Shown here: positions 19,609 through 30,648 of the stretch, piece by piece
Numbering within the stretch: the stretch's first letter is position 1
Layout: every line of letters starts with the position of its first letter
NCBI GenBank assembly: GCA_019155205.2
Contig: JAHNZQ020000172.1
Location: 2,355,984-2,412,106, forward strand
Direction of reading: 5' to 3'
Length of the DNA: 56,123 nucleotides
Origin: Gracilaria vermiculophylla
Taxonomy: Eukaryota > Rhodophyta > Florideophyceae > Gracilariales > Gracilariaceae
Position numbers and translations under genes: made by a program
Notes under the pieces: model-generated
Told to the model about the DNA's origin: nothing
Database searches by the model: none
The model's input: the letters and a program-made list of their open reading frames with translations, nothing else

Positions 19609-19832
19609 CTTCTCTTCTTTTTGCGACGCCCCCTCGCTCGCTGACCCTTTCTATCCGTTGCAGACCCCAGAGCTGCCCTCTCAGCCATGCAAGCCTGCCT
19701 CGCTTCACAACATCCGCTCCGTTTTTAGTACTGCAACTGACCCTCATTTCGCTCAATATCCGTCACCACTCCCCTTCCACAACAAATCCCCAACCCTGGC
19801 TCGCTCTCTGCTCCGCTCCGCCACCCGCAACC

Positions 19833-22664
19833 ATGGAGCATCACCACCAACATCATGCCGTCACCGTTGATCCTCCCAACGATCAACACCACCCTGACGT
19901 TGCCCGCAACCCGCCTCCCCAACCGCAAGCACCCGCTCCACCGCACCATTATATCCCCTCCGCCGACGTCCACAACATCCCGCACTCGTCACACATGCAC
20001 CAGGCTCCAATGCCCGCCCCGCACACCACGGTTTCCCAGTCCTCCCACCCTCCGCCCACCGCCTTTTCGTTCCAGATGCCGGTCAACGTTCACTCGGCCT
20101 ACCTGTTCCCCACCGACGACATGTACTCCAAGGAGGATCCCAATTTGTTCACGCACCTGCCCCCGCCCCCCAAGGACGTCGATTCCTTTCTCATTTCCCC
20201 TTCCAAGCTGATGGCGCCCGCGCCGCCGCACAGAGGCCCACAGCCCCCGCTGCTGCCGCACCCGCACTCGTTCCCACACTCCGCCGCCGCCGTTGCCGCC
20301 TCCAGCTTGCCCATGGAGCACCCGCCCTTGCCGGAGCAGACTCTCCTCGCCCAGCCATCGTACAACCAGCAGCTGCTGCTGCGTCGCATGCAAGCCCAGC
20401 GAACCCAGAATCTGACTCGACCCGCACCGCCCCCGAACCCCCCGCGAAATGGCCGCAAGCGCCCGCCCAAGTCAAAGGCCAAACCGGTTCAGAAGGTGTC
20501 CACCGCGGAGGCGGTGCGCATGGTGGCGCAGATGGATCGCCCGCCCACGCGCCGCTCCTCAAAGGGCGGCTGGACGCGCGACGAGGATGATATGCTGCGC
20601 GTCGTGGTCATGGAGCACAGCGAGAAGAATTGGAAGGACATTGCCAAGGCGCTCAACGCCTCCTTTCCTGGCAGCAGTCGCAATGATGTGCAGTGTCTGC
20701 ATCGTTGGCAGAAGGTGCTGCAGCCCGGCCTGAAGAAGGGTCCGTGGACGCAACACGAGGATGACACCATTACTCGATTGGTCGCCGCGCTAGGAGCCAA
20801 CAAATGGAGCGTCATTGCAAAGCAACTGCCCGGCCGAATAGGCAAGCAATGCCGCGAGCGATGGTTTAACCACCTCAACCCAGAGATCAATAAGGATCCT
20901 TGGACGGAAAAGGAGGAGCGCATCCTCCGTGAGGCACACTCCCGCATCGGAAACAAGTGGGCCGTGATTGCCAAGTATTTGCCAGGGCGCACCGACAACG
21001 CAATCAAAAATCATTACAACGCAACACAAAGAAGGGCAGCAACCCGCAAACAGGGTCGCAAAGGCAAGTCCAAGGCCCCTGCTCAGACATCATCCGACAA
21101 TAATAGTTTTGTATCGAATGCATCGGCGGCACAAAAGAAGACCGATAACCCGCAAGCTTCTGTTCACAACATACGCCCCACACCAGTGCCAATTCGCCCC
21201 GCCGTACAGCCGCGGGCTTCTTCGTCAAACCCATCCCAGGCACTGAATGTGACAACACTATCCACGGTGACAACAAGAGAAGACACGAGCTCTATCCCAC
21301 CCTCCGAGAGGAAGGCTGACGTCAGCACGTTGGTCACGCCTCCGTCCGCTGCAAGCGTGCTCAAAGACATCACGAATGCTCCTGCGGAGCCATGTGATTC
21401 CGTTGAAGAGCAGTCATCGTCGAAAAGAAAGCTGTCCCCGCTGTCAAAAGGCAGCCCGGATGTAATGAAGAAAGCACGCCTCGATGCAATGTGCTCCTCA
21501 CATCGTTGTGATCTTGATAATCCGGTGACGACGTCATCACGGCCGGGTTCTCAGCACTCGGCACAGCATGCGCCTGCGTCCGAAGCGAAGGCGGATGCGA
21601 CGTTAAAGCGCGACAGTGGCGGTTCAGCGCCCGGGAATGGCTCGGTGCGTGGAAGAGAACAAACAGTAGCATCGACCGGCGTGCATGATGCAGCCGGACA
21701 GCACCCGCAAATGAGCAACATCTTGAACTCCATGAACAGGGTTGGCGGCGACGCTGACCCCGCCAACCAGAGGAGCGTGAGGCATGAGCACTCCGTCGTC
21801 ACTGGCGATTTTGTCGATTTCAAGTTGCCGGGTCTCACTCCGCGCAAGCTGATAGGGCAGCTAGAAACAATGGACCCGGATCCGAATACGCTAAGACATT
21901 ATATCGGCCGCAGTCCTGAACCGCCGAGACACACAAGCGAGTCATTTGCGCGCCGAACTGATTTTGAAAAGACGGCCTCTGATGACGGTGAAGAGAAAGC
22001 TATGCTGACTAACTGCGATTTGGGTGTGTTACCTTCCTCCGATGTGCCGCTAAAGAATGAGTCTCCCTATAATCGCAATGGTAGATCCGCCTTATTTTTC
22101 ACGACTCCTCCGCGTAACAGCTTTCTCTCTGCTTTGCGAGAGCCTAATAACGTTGCGAACGAAAGCCCTTCCAACTCATTTTTGTTCCGCGCGTCTGGCT
22201 TGGATGGAACGCCAGGAGTTCCAAGCATAACTCCGCTTGGAAAGTCCCCGGGCTCGCTCTTCTTTAACTCGTCCCCTACGCGCGGGACGGGCGCATCTGG
22301 TGGCCTGGGATCCTCACACCGTCCAGGCGGGCTGTTGACGCCCGGCGGACTGTTTGGCTCTACGCCAAGGTTGCGAGGTCGGGCGTTGGGAGGGCCTCTT
22401 CCCTCTCCGTTTGACTCTAACTTCATAAGGGAAACGCCGCGCGGCAAGGAAAACGAAGAAGGTGGATTTCCTCTGTCAACACCACAAGGTTTGAAGACCC
22501 CAACGCCTCGCCAGCTGTTGTGGTCCACCCCGCAGCACCCATTCCCGGATCACGGAAGTGCATTAAGACCCCGCAATCTGAACGGCGCGATAGCTTCAAG
22601 TGCAGATCCTATTCACACTATTGACCAATTTCTAGCTCCCACCCCGGACTCTAAACGTAGATAA
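19833..22664 (+). CDS. Three-repeat MYB transcription factor (MYB3R / c-MYB type)
   Basis: Protein of 943 residues from ATG 19833. A His/Pro-rich, disordered N-terminus (1-240) is followed by three MYB repeats: R1 about 246-298 ([11 protein letters not shown]...), R2 about 302-353 ([10 protein letters not shown]...[13 protein letters not shown]) and R3 about 354-404 (KDPWTEKEE...[23 protein letters not shown]). The regularly spaced Trp residues of R2 and R3 are present. Family members bind AACGG-type sites and control G2/M genes in plants and DREAM-type complexes in animals. The 540-residue C-terminal part is rich in Ser-Pro and Thr-Pro sites (for example [15 protein letters not shown]), likely cyclin-dependent kinase targets and reminiscent of the regulatory tails of B-MYB/MYB3R. 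Single exon for the coding part. Confidence 0.93.
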   Translation: MEHHHQHHAVTVDPPNDQHHPDVARNPPPQPQAPAPPHHYIPSADVHNIPHSSHMHQAPMPAPHTTVSQSSHPPPTAFSFQMPVNVHSAYLFPTDDMYSKEDPNLFTHLPPPPKDVDSFLISPSKLMAPAPPHRGPQPPLLPHPHSFPHSAAAVAASSLPMEHPPLPEQTLLAQPSYNQQLLLRRMQAQRTQNLTRPAPPPNPPRNGRKRPPKSKAKPVQKVSTAEAVRMVAQMDRPPTRRSSKGGWTRDEDDMLRVVVMEHSEKNWKDIAKALNASFPGSSRNDVQCLHRWQKVLQPGLKKGPWTQHEDDTITRLVAALGANKWSVIAKQLPGRIGKQCRERWFNHLNPEINKDPWTEKEERILREAHSRIGNKWAVIAKYLPGRTDNAIKNHYNATQRRAATRKQGRKGKSKAPAQTSSDNNSFVSNASAAQKKTDNPQASVHNIRPTPVPIRPAVQPRASSSNPSQALNVTTLSTVTTREDTSSIPPSERKADVSTLVTPPSAASVLKDITNAPAEPCDSVEEQSSSKRKLSPLSKGSPDVMKKARLDAMCSSHRCDLDNPVTTSSRPGSQHSAQHAPASEAKADATLKRDSGGSAPGNGSVRGREQTVASTGVHDAAGQHPQMSNILNSMNRVGGDADPANQRSVRHEHSVVTGDFVDFKLPGLTPRKLIGQLETMDPDPNTLRHYIGRSPEPPRHTSESFARRTDFEKTASDDGEEKAMLTNCDLGVLPSSDVPLKNESPYNRNGRSALFFTTPPRNSFLSALREPNNVANESPSNSFLFRASGLDGTPGVPSITPLGKSPGSLFFNSSPTRGTGASGGLGSSHRPGGLLTPGGLFGSTPRLRGRALGGPLPSPFDSNFIRETPRGKENEEGGFPLSTPQGLKTPTPRQLLWSTPQHPFPDHGSALRPRNLNGAIASSADPIHTIDQFLAPTPDSKRR

Positions 22665-23535
22665 TTAGAGACCTAGGCAGAGGATGCCGCCTGACTTGTT
22701 TTACTATTCCCGTTGATTTCGCAGTAGCTTAATAGGTCTTGTGTATAAATCATCTTCGCAATTTCGCCCAGAGCTGTTGAGGTTTTCCCTCTCATGAGTA
22801 CTGAAACTCAAAAAAGCTTGGTTGGGTCGACTTGTTGAATTTGGTTTTTTTTTTTTAAGGCAAAGATCGCGTGGCGTAAAATGGGGAAAAATGTGATTGA
22901 TACATGTGACTTCTTCACAAGGCCGATCAAACTCCCGCACCATTGCTTTGTTAGGATCTAAACAATGGCAGCAATAAGCGGAAATCAGTTAGATTGGGGC
23001 AATGTGTTTGTACTACTTTACAAATACTGCACATCATTAAGTGCGTTTCCCTCGTAAACTGTCGGTAAAGAGAAACGAAAACGGGTTTTTCATTTTTAGT
23101 CGCTTCGGAAATCATTTCCATCCTCGATATCTCTGAAACACCGATCCTAGAAGACTGATGAGTTCGTCTCGGAATGACCACAAGCCACATGATTGGTGGA
23201 CAGCGCGACAACAATGTGGCCATCTTGTGAGCCCCAGTTCTTGCCGGAGAATAAATAAAAAGTTAATTTCATTTAATTATAGGCGGAATATGTCTAAAGC
23301 GATATCTACATATTGCTGCACGATAGACCCTTGGAAGACGCTTTGACTTGCTCCCGCCTCCGTCCCTCTCTCAAAGCAGCCCCCCTTTGGACATAGACTG
23401 CACGTGCACAAACTCGAGCGATCGAGGTGCCTGATCGAAATTGGGAAGCCCTTCCTTACCAACTTGTGGCCGAACACGTTTTCTCTTCTGCCCCTCTCTG
23501 TCGACTAAAGATTGTCGTGCTTGTTCATTTTCGCC
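22665..23535. other. 870-base spacer between MYB3R and COQ9
   Basis: Contains the MYB3R 3' end, a T run at about 22847-22857, and the COQ9 promoter. No conserved frame, RNA gene or repeat array seen. Confidence 0.6.
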
Positions 23536-24505
23536 ATGATGTCAGCCATGAGGACTTCATTACTTCGCTTTCCTCGTTCTGTCATGGGGTGCTCCAGATC
23601 ACCTTCAGCCAACCAAAACCTAACCAGATTCTTTACGTCGCCTTCTGTTGGGAACGGGGCCAGCTTAGCCGACGAAGGCCTAGGCAATGAGAAAGGGACT
23701 AATGCTCAGGTGGAGAAAGACGTCAATGATCACCACAAAAGAAAGGAGGAAGAAGAAGAGCTCACTACCCTGTATGATGCTGTACTTCAGCAGGTTTCCA
23801 CTCACGGTTGGACAGATCGTGCAATAATCGCGGCTGTGACCGATTTGGGATGGTCACCAGCTTCTACTCGAATAATCCCGAGAGGACCAATTCAGGTCGT
23901 AGAAGAATTTGTGAAAAGAAGCAACGTTCAATTAGCGAAACGATTGGCTCAGGAAGATGAGAAAGATGCCGCAGCTGCCGGCGGGACAGACGCTGTTGGC
24001 AGAGCCACGTTCGCCATCCGAGAAAGATTGGAGATGATCGAACCCTATCATCACAACTGGGCCAACGCATTGGCTTTGCAAGTCCTTCCCCAAAACTCAC
24101 GGAAGGCCCTCAAGTCATCTGCTTTGTTAATGGATGAAATTGCGCATTATGCAGGCTACAGGGACGCTAACGTAAGTACAGTGCGCATTTCTTGATTTCT
24201 TTGTTTTACGGACCCACCTATAGACGAGAGAAGCGTAGGACAAGCTGACTTTTTCCCATCGCTTCTAGTTTTCATGGTATACGGACAGAGCAGTACTTGG
24301 AATGATATATGGCGCAACCGAGCTGTACTGGCTAACTGACAACACGCCTGGCAGGCAGCAAACTTGGCGCTTTCTAGAAAAGCGAATGCGAGATTCGCAT
24401 AAGATGAGGAATGGAGTGAGCAACGCTTATTCCAACATCATGACTTTCTCTGACGCAGCAAAGGGTACTCTGAGAACAATCATGCGATCTGCAAGAAGTT
24501 ATTAA
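23536..24505 (+). CDS. COQ9: Ubiquinone biosynthesis protein COQ9
   Basis: Two exons, 23536-24171 and 24269-24505, with a 97-base phase-0 intron (GTAAGT ... TTCTAG), giving 290 residues. An upstream TTG is not a credible start; ATG 23536 begins a basic, Ser-rich mitochondrial presequence of about 35 residues. Exon 1 holds the family's N-terminal helices (LYDAVLQQVSTHGWTDRAII) and ends MDEIAHYAGYRDAN. Exon 2 continues FSWYTDRAVLGMIYGATELYW and DNTPGRQQTWRFLEKRM, the most conserved COQ9 block, which binds lipid. Continuity of that block across the junction proves the splice. COQ9 acts in the mitochondrial matrix as a lipid-binding partner of the COQ7 hydroxylase in ubiquinone synthesis. Length is close to the usual ~300. 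Confidence 0.93.
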
Positions 24506-24553
24506 GTTAAACGAGTTAGCGTTGTCAGCTTTATAATGTTACATGGTCAAAGC

Positions 24554-27500
24554 TCAAGACGACCATTTCCGCTTTCTCGACTTTTCCTGCTCCCCGACGG
24601 ACCTGAGCAACTGGAAGGACCCGCTTGAGTCAGAAGAGCTCAATGTGGCGGACTGGGGATCCACTCGAGGTGTGATGACCTCTAGTTCCTTCGCCTTTTG
24701 AGTCTTCTTCACAACCCTCCCAGAAGATCGCCGCGACGCCGAGCGCTTTCCTCCGCTAGCTTGCTTCCTTTCCCCCTTGCCGCCCGTCTTCCTCGGCGTT
24801 GCACCTGACCCGACCTGGTCATTGCCGACCGACACATTGTCGTCGTTCCTTGCAACTTCCGCCGCCGGCGTGGCTCGAGAGGCTCGCACCCGCCTCTTTT
24901 TAGCAGGCCGCGGTTCAGGAGAGCGCTCTTGTACACGCTGGCTCCGCTTCTGGATTCGTGACGACCTCCGAGTGGGTGTCACCCCAGAGCTCGAAGGACC
25001 GACCCTCCTCAGGCGCAACGATCTCCGCCTCTCGACAACCCTCGCCGCCGCCGAGTCACCTCCCGCTCCATCGCTCTCAGAAACGACTTCCTCCATCTCA
25101 TTAGCTGTCTGAGAACGTTGTAGGGCTGTATTTGCAGCAGCCCTAGCAAGCTTCGACACTCTCCTCACCTTCACTCCGCGACGGCTTCTCGTTTGCTCAA
25201 GCTGCACCCGGTTCGACTTCTTGTGAGACCCGGGGTTTGGCTGATAGTCGGGGTCATCGCTCCCCGGCTTGCTTTCGGGTTGCGCTGCCGAACTGGATGA
25301 CTCATGGCCGGAAGCGTTCCCGCCATGGTCATCAGAATCGGCCTTTCCTTCCTCCAGGAGAATTTCCTCGATCACTTCCCCCTCTCGTGACTCCATGCGT
25401 TCCAGAACAGGAGATCCGCCCCTCACCTTCGCAGGCTTAGGGCGTGACACCTCACGCACACTGCCCGACGACTGGAAATCGCCAGCTTCGACAATTAGGC
25501 TGCCGGCCCTACCTCCGCCTTCGACGTTGTGATCCACCCCCACACTGCAGCCCTCTTCCTTGCCGCTCACCAATTCGCACGTTCCACGAGGAACATCCGG
25601 ACTACCGCGTTGAGTACCCGATTCACCGGCTTGAGGGCCTTGCGGGGTCTCATATCTCGCGGCAGATGGCGTTGTGAGGGCTGCCGGAAGTTGGATCACT
25701 TGGCCTGCGGGAGGGGCTAATCCATGGTCGGCATTATCTCCAAAACCGGCGTCGTGTCTTCCGGTGTGGACGCACTGGGGCTCACCGACCAAACCGGGAG
25801 TTCTCGGAGGGGAGGGGAAGACAGGTTGCAAATATTTCCTCCCAGCCCTAGCGAAGCAGCGAGGCGTGCTCCCTCCCTCAACCGGTGATAATTCTTGCGG
25901 CCCCAGACCATTTCCGAGGCCGTGCTCAACCACATTCGCTCCAGACTCAAAGGGCAGACCTTGAACCTGGGCATGTCCCGAAGCTCTTGGCAGAGAGTGG
26001 AGTTCAACGCCTCGGTCGTGCTCGTTGAGGCTGCCATAGGTTCGAGCCTGAGTGTCTGGCCGCCTGTGGTGACCGTCAACGCCCATTGCATTGTTGCCGG
26101 CTCTCTCGCACAGAGCCGACTGCGAATCACCGCCGCCGAACCCCACCATGCTTCTTGGCAATTGCAAATGAGATGTTGTGTGATCTCTGTTCGCATTGGG
26201 GGTGGCGGCAGTGTCTCCCACATGGAGCTGGGCGAGCTGGGCGAGCTGGGCTTGCGCGTCCTTGTCGTCAGCGGACGGTCGCAAGTAGATTCTCGGTCGG
26301 TGGTAGGTAGGGCTCCGCGAACGCCCACCCACTCCGCTTCCAGGTGGACAAATTGAATCGCCGCGCCCTTCACCGTTTGAACCCGCGCCTTGCCCGCGGG
26401 GCCTCTGATTGATGGGGGCCCCGACACCGGTTGGAACACTTGCCACAAGATCAGGCGAAGTATAACCAGGCGGCCGCAACGAGAGCCTGAGGTAGATCCT
26501 CTCTGGTGGTTGCGGTTGCAGGTATGTTCGACGGCGCTGGACCGGGGCATTCTCAACCACGGGCTCGTTGTCCTGCCTCGGATAGAAGACCGGACTCTGG
26601 GGGGAGTTGGGCGGCATGGAGGTGTCAGCCACGGGCTCATTGCCCTGCCTCGGATAGAAGACCGGACTCACGGGGGGGTTTGGCTGTGTGGTGGTGTCAG
26701 CCACGGGCTCATTGCCCTGCCTCGGATAGAAGACCGGACTCTCGGGGGGGTTTGGCTGTGTGGTGGTGTCAACCACGGGCTCATTGCCCTGCCTCGGAAA
26801 GAAGACCGGGGTCACGGGGGGGCTGGGCTGCATGGTGGTGGTCACAGATACAGGACCATCCGCCGTCTGTGGCAGACTATACGGTTGCGTATAGTTACCA
26901 CCTATGGTGGAGGCCCGGCTGCTCACCTGGCCGGAAGGAGAGGACTTGGCAACCACTTGCACTTCCTCGACCCCTTGCAAGCTGTCGGCCTCAGTGGGAT
27001 GGTCGACGCATCGATGAGGGTCGTCGCCGGTTTGTGTGTCTCCCCCCTGGTGAACCATGTCATGGCCTTCAGATTGAACGATGGAATTGTGTTCATCTTT
27101 GACCATGACCACCTCCACATGCTCCTCTTTGAACTGCGCATCCCGAGGGAGATGCTGACTTTGAGGGTCCCTTTTCTGGGCATGTCGATGACGGGGTTTC
27201 TTCACGCGCCGCCCTTCCGCTCTGAGTGGTTCCTCCTTAACCGCCACCCTCTCGACAGGTTCCACCTCGATTGGTTCGCGATCACGTGCCCCCCTTTTCA
27301 CTGACCCTTCCTCAAGCGGTCGCTTACGCATTGGCCTCTGGTCGGCCAGCGCGGGGTTATCGTGCTGCGGCGCATGTCCAGCGCCGCGTTCGGGGATGTG
27401 AGTGAGGAAGTCAAGAAGCTCCTTGTCCATCACCTGCGAGGTTTCAGACTTGGTTGGCAAGGAAACACTCCCCCCCTCATTTGGTTGGTAGTTGTTAGGA

Positions 27501-29254
27501 AGTATGTTATTGTTAACCACTTGAGGGAGACTAAGCGGAGGGGGTACAATGGAATCCTTGATTTGAATTTCGCAGGCGTCGTTTTTGGCAGTGGACGTGC
27601 TTTGTTCCTCCACTTGATCCAGCACGCGGGCAAAGTTTAAGGGGGGCACAACGATCTTTTCCGTCGACGACAACTTGTCGTTCCGTCGCTTCTGTTGCAA
27701 GGCAGCGACGGTCAAGAGGGTGACCGACTTCATCTCCAAGAAAAAAGTGGGAGGAATGTGAAGCTCGGCGCACAAGGCTCTCTCGGGGGCGGAGAGTTTG
27801 GAAGCGTCTTCCATGTCATGCACAGGCTTTGGGGCCGGAGGTGGGCGCTCGCTAGACACCAATCGTCGCAATTTCTTGGCGTTGCGGAGGAATGCAGGGC
27901 TAGGGTGCACGGTCTGAAGCTGAGGGGGCAGAGACGGGGAGGGCGGGCTGCTGGGCGACATGGGGGCGCTAGCAGGGGTGTTGGGCATTGTGGCGTCGGC
28001 AAGGGGACTGGGCGGGCATTCTTGCGGCTTGCTCGCAGAAGATCGCTTCCGTTTGGAAAACGGGGTTGAGCGGGCCTTGCCCGTGCGCCTGCGCTTTGGC
28101 GGGTTGGTTGTCTTGGAGCGCGGGGCGTTGGGGTCCTCAACGGCGTCTCGTGCCTTGCGCTTGGCTTTCTGGCGGCGGCCGGCCTTGTACATTGCCTTGG
28201 CGCGGCGAAACTGGTCTATGACCGACTTGTAGAAGGCCTTGAAGCGCGGGGTGTGCAGCAACCAGCCCAGAGCGTACAGACGGTTTGACAGGGTCTGCTC
28301 GTTCTTCAGGCAGAGCGCGTCGTCGTCCGAGAAACTGAGGATGTCGCCTTCCATGAGATAGTCTTTGACGGCGTAGCGACGGCGCAGCCGAGCATTAAAG
28401 GCATCCAAGACGTCGAGGGTAGATTGTTGGTCGGGAGCGTCAGGATCGTCCGTGCGCAGGCCAAGGTCAGCAATCAGATCCTCTGCGTTGTCATCCCATT
28501 CAATGTCAAAGTCGTCTCGCTTGGGCACAGACGGAGAGTCGGATTGTGCGGACGGGTGGGGTGGGCAGGGGGCGGCAGAAGGGGCGGCATGAGCAGATGG
28601 GGCAGAAGGGGCGGCATGAGCAGATGGGGCAGAAGGGGCGGATGGGGCAGATGGGGCGGATGGGGCAGATGGGGCAGATGGGGCAGATGGGGCAGATGGG
28701 GCAGATGGGGCAGGTGGGGCGGATGGGGCAGGTGGGGCGGATGGGGCAGGTGGGGCGGATGGGGCAGGTGGGGCGGATGGGGCAGGTGGGGCGGATGGGG
28801 CAGACGGGGCAGATGGGGCAGGCGGAGCAGATAGCGCAGCTTGGTGCGATATGGCAGCGGGGACAGAAGAGGGCTGAAGGTAGACAGATTGGTAGTGATT
28901 GTGACATTTGATCATACCCTTTCCGACATACTCGGAGATGGGCTTCCAATTATTAGGACCGTGGCGAATGATGGCGGTGAGCAAGCGATACTCATCTGTG
29001 GCGTTCCAGTCGGGATGGAAGAGCGACTGGTTGAGGCGGTGAATGACGCGGTATGGGTGGTTCGGGCGATGTGGCAGGCGATCGGCAGCGCCAACGGAGA
29101 AACAGTCGACGCAGATGGGAAGGTTGTTGCACTGGGGGTGGGCGCAGCAGATGTAGGCAGGCATGGGCGCGAGGTTGGCGCCGCAGTGGTCGCAGAAGGG
29201 GCCGGCAGGGGCAGAGGACGCTGCGGCGTGCACCGCGCGTCGCGGAAGACGCAT
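24554..29254 (-). CDS. ADA2: ADA2-type SAGA adaptor with giant C-terminal extension
   Basis: Protein of 1566 residues if started at ATG 29254. The open frame continues upstream to 30736 but that part overlaps the BET1 gene and is low-complexity. Order of domains: ZZ zinc finger 21-67 (CDHC..., CVDCFSVG, HPYRV), SANT/MYB-like domain about 80-126 (HPDWNATDEYRLL...NHYQSVY), an Ala/Pro/Ser minisatellite (138-233), the ADA2 middle region (from about 250, EWDDNAEDLIADL), and a SWIRM-like segment about 478-525 (LSAPERALCAELHIP). These identify ADA2, the subunit that links the GCN5 acetyltransferase to nucleosomes in SAGA/ADA complexes. A normal ADA2 ends soon after SWIRM at 430-550 residues. Here about 1000 residues follow, disordered, with four copies of a 24-residue unit (about 803-898) and a basic, Arg-rich C-terminus (about 1370-1500) that may bind nucleic acid. 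No frame break is visible. Confidence 0.88.
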   Translation of the reverse strand: MRLPRRAVHAAASSAPAGPFCDHCGANLAPMPAYICCAHPQCNNLPICVDCFSVGAADRLPHRPNHPYRVIHRLNQSLFHPDWNATDEYRLLTAIIRHGPNNWKPISEYVGKGMIKCHNHYQSVYLQPSSVPAAISHQAALSAPPAPSAPSAPSAPPAPSAPPAPSAPPAPSAPPAPSAPPAPSAPSAPSAPSAPSAPSAPSAPSAPSAPSAHAAPSAPSAHAAPSAAPCPPHPSAQSDSPSVPKRDDFDIEWDDNAEDLIADLGLRTDDPDAPDQQSTLDVLDAFNARLRRRYAVKDYLMEGDILSFSDDDALCLKNEQTLSNRLYALGWLLHTPRFKAFYKSVIDQFRRAKAMYKAGRRQKAKRKARDAVEDPNAPRSKTTNPPKRRRTGKARSTPFSKRKRSSASKPQECPPSPLADATMPNTPASAPMSPSSPPSPSLPPQLQTVHPSPAFLRNAKKLRRLVSSERPPPAPKPVHDMEDASKLSAPERALCAELHIPPTFFLEMKSVTLLTVAALQQKRRNDKLSSTEKIVVPPLNFARVLDQVEEQSTSTAKNDACEIQIKDSIVPPPLSLPQVVNNNILPNNYQPNEGGSVSLPTKSETSQVMDKELLDFLTHIPERGAGHAPQHDNPALADQRPMRKRPLEEGSVKRGARDREPIEVEPVERVAVKEEPLRAEGRRVKKPRHRHAQKRDPQSQHLPRDAQFKEEHVEVVMVKDEHNSIVQSEGHDMVHQGGDTQTGDDPHRCVDHPTEADSLQGVEEVQVVAKSSPSGQVSSRASTIGGNYTQPYSLPQTADGPVSVTTTMQPSPPVTPVFFPRQGNEPVVDTTTQPNPPESPVFYPRQGNEPVADTTTQPNPPVSPVFYPRQGNEPVADTSMPPNSPQSPVFYPRQDNEPVVENAPVQRRRTYLQPQPPERIYLRLSLRPPGYTSPDLVASVPTGVGAPINQRPRGQGAGSNGEGRGDSICPPGSGVGGRSRSPTYHRPRIYLRPSADDKDAQAQLAQLAQLHVGDTAATPNANRDHTTSHLQLPRSMVGFGGGDSQSALCERAGNNAMGVDGHHRRPDTQARTYGSLNEHDRGVELHSLPRASGHAQVQGLPFESGANVVEHGLGNGLGPQELSPVEGGSTPRCFARAGRKYLQPVFPSPPRTPGLVGEPQCVHTGRHDAGFGDNADHGLAPPAGQVIQLPAALTTPSAARYETPQGPQAGESGTQRGSPDVPRGTCELVSGKEEGCSVGVDHNVEGGGRAGSLIVEAGDFQSSGSVREVSRPKPAKVRGGSPVLERMESREGEVIEEILLEEGKADSDDHGGNASGHESSSSAAQPESKPGSDDPDYQPNPGSHKKSNRVQLEQTRSRRGVKVRRVSKLARAAANTALQRSQTANEMEEVVSESDGAGGDSAAARVVERRRSLRLRRVGPSSSGVTPTRRSSRIQKRSQRVQERSPEPRPAKKRRVRASRATPAAEVARNDDNVSVGNDQVGSGATPRKTGGKGERKQASGGKRSASRRSSGRVVKKTQKAKELEVITPRVDPQSATLSSSDSSGSFQLLRSVGEQEKSRKRKWSS
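26561..26848. repeat. 72-base tandem repeat, four copies, within ADA2
   Basis: Copies begin at 26561, 26633, 26705 and 26777, exactly 72 bases apart, so the frame is kept and each codes for 24 residues with the core SPVFYPRQGNEPV. The middle copies are nearly identical; the outer two have diverged most. Confidence 0.9.
28555..28840. repeat. Ala/Pro/Ser-coding minisatellite within ADA2
   Basis: Short in-frame units of 9, 15 or more bases built from GGGGCAGAT and GGGGCGGAT, coding for runs such as APSAPPAPSAP between the SANT domain and the ADA2 middle region. It is likely to vary in length between strains. Confidence 0.85.
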
Positions 29255-30142
29255 CAAGGCGGCGGTGCGAGTCGGACTCGACGGCCGGCGGCGGAAGGCG
29301 GCGGAGCGGCGCGAAGCAAGGCCAAGCGGAGCGGCGCGGCAGCTAGAGAAACGAGCGCGGCGTCGGGAGTGGCAGCAGCGGCGGCGACGACGGCAGCGGC
29401 AGCGGCAGCGGCAGCGACGACGGCGGCGGCGGCGGCGGCGGCTGCGGCGATGGTGACGGCGGCGGCGGCTGCGGCGATGGTGACGGCGATGGCAGCGGGC
29501 GGGCCGACGGCTGGAGTGGGTGGCGGCCGTGCGGGGGGGGAGGCGCGGCGGCGAGCGGCGGGGGCGAGCGGCGACGAGCGGCGGCGGCTGCGACGAAGCG
29601 CGCGGAGCGCTGATAAAGCGGCGCGCGCGTCGAGCTGCGCGACGCGCATGCGAGCGCTCGCGCGCAGCACGTCGTGTCGTGCGCGCGGTGGCGGCAGCGC
29701 CGCCGCGTAAGACGCATTTTTTTGGCGCGACGGAGAGGGGCACGCGGTGCTGTCGGCTGCCGCTCGTCGCGGCGCGCCGCCCGCCAGCGCCGTCGCAATT
29801 GACGCATGCCAATTGCGCGCGCGCGCGCTGGCGCGGTGGCCGCGCGTGCACGCTGGCCACGCGGCGGCGATGTGCACGCGGCAACCATGGCCACGCGGCG
29901 GCGGAGCCACGCGGCGGCGCTGGCCACGCGGCGGCGCTGGCCACGCGGCGGCGCTGGCCACGCGGCGGCGCTGGCCACGCGGCGGCGCTGGCCACGCGGC
30001 GGCGCTGGGCACCTGGCAGAGTTGATTGACAGGCGGATGGCGCGGCGGTCAAAGGCGCGGCGAGGGGGTGGGCGCATGCAGCGGCGGCGGCGGCGGTGGC
30101 GGTGGTTGGCGGTGGGACGGTCGGAGAAGACACTGCTGCGAG
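29255..30142. other. Divergent spacer between ADA2 and BET1, GC-rich repeats
   Basis: Holds both promoters. It begins with GGC/GAC trinucleotide repeats (about 29360-29510) and contains a 17-base tandem array near 29915-30007. A G run at about 29532-29538 is a C run on the ADA2 sense strand. The open frames crossing this stretch are low-complexity Arg/Ala/Pro and I do not believe them. Confidence 0.6.
29915..30007. repeat. 17-base tandem repeat array
   Basis: At least five near-identical copies of CTGGCCACGCGGCGGCG in tandem; further degenerate copies extend upstream to about 29850. Because 17 is not a multiple of three, it gives a 17-residue protein repeat in every frame, which explains long spurious ORFs here. 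Confidence 0.85.
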
Positions 30143-30648
30143 ATGGCGGCGGTGGGGCGGGAAGAGGCGCAGCGGCGCGCGCTGCTGTTCGGATCGCGCG
30201 CGGACGCGACTCTGCGGCGCGGCGGCGGCGCGGGCGGCGGCGCGGGCGGCGGCGGCGGCGGCGGCGGGGCGGCCGACGGCGAGGCGCTGGAGCTGGACAA
30301 CACGCGGCGCGTGGACGCGCTGCGCGGGCAGGTGCGCGATGTGCGACATGTACGTTGAGCGCGGCGATGCGCGGCGCGCGCGGGCGAGCCGATACTGACC
30401 GACCGCACGCCGCTCTCCGCCGCTCTCCGCCGCAGCTGGCCATCGACATCGGCAACGAGGTGCGCGAGCACAACGCCATGCTGGGCGCCATGCACGGCAC
30501 GGTGGAGCAGGGCACGTCAGCCATCCGCCGCACCGTGCGCGACGTCGCGCGTCTGGCGCGCGCGCGCGGCGGCGCCGCCCACCTGTGTGCGCTGGCATTG
30601 TTCGCCTTTGCCTTCTTCGCTCTGCTGTACCTGCTGCTGCGCCGCTAA
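30143..30648 (+). CDS. BET1: BET1-like Qc-SNARE
   Basis: Two exons, 30143-30349 and 30436-30648, joined over an 86-base phase-0 intron (GTACGT donor, CCGCAG acceptor); 139 residues. Exon 1 gives a basic start, a Gly-rich linker and the first part of the SNARE helix (ALELDNTRRVDALRGQVRDVRH). Exon 2 continues LAIDIGNEVREHNAMLGAMH, the signature of BET1 (IDIGNEVREQN-type, around the zero layer). The protein ends in a hydrophobic tail anchor (about 117-136) and RR. BET1 drives fusion of ER-derived vesicles with the Golgi together with SED5/BOS1/SEC22-type SNAREs. Length matches the family (about 120-145). SFT1 is the only close alternative. Confidence 0.88.

Larger units (their letters stand above)
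18822..19832. promoter_or_regulatory. Divergent promoter region between membrane-protein and MYB3R genes
   Basis: A 1-kb region between two gene starts pointing away from each other. It holds a pure CG run (19069-19101), an 18-base perfect palindrome with nearby GCGGGA/TTTGAA-type elements (19274-19300), and a long C tract (19448-19606). A CCGTTGCAG at about 19655-19663 could be a 3' splice site of an untranslated first exon of the MYB gene. No protein-coding frame here is convincing. Confidence 0.6.
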
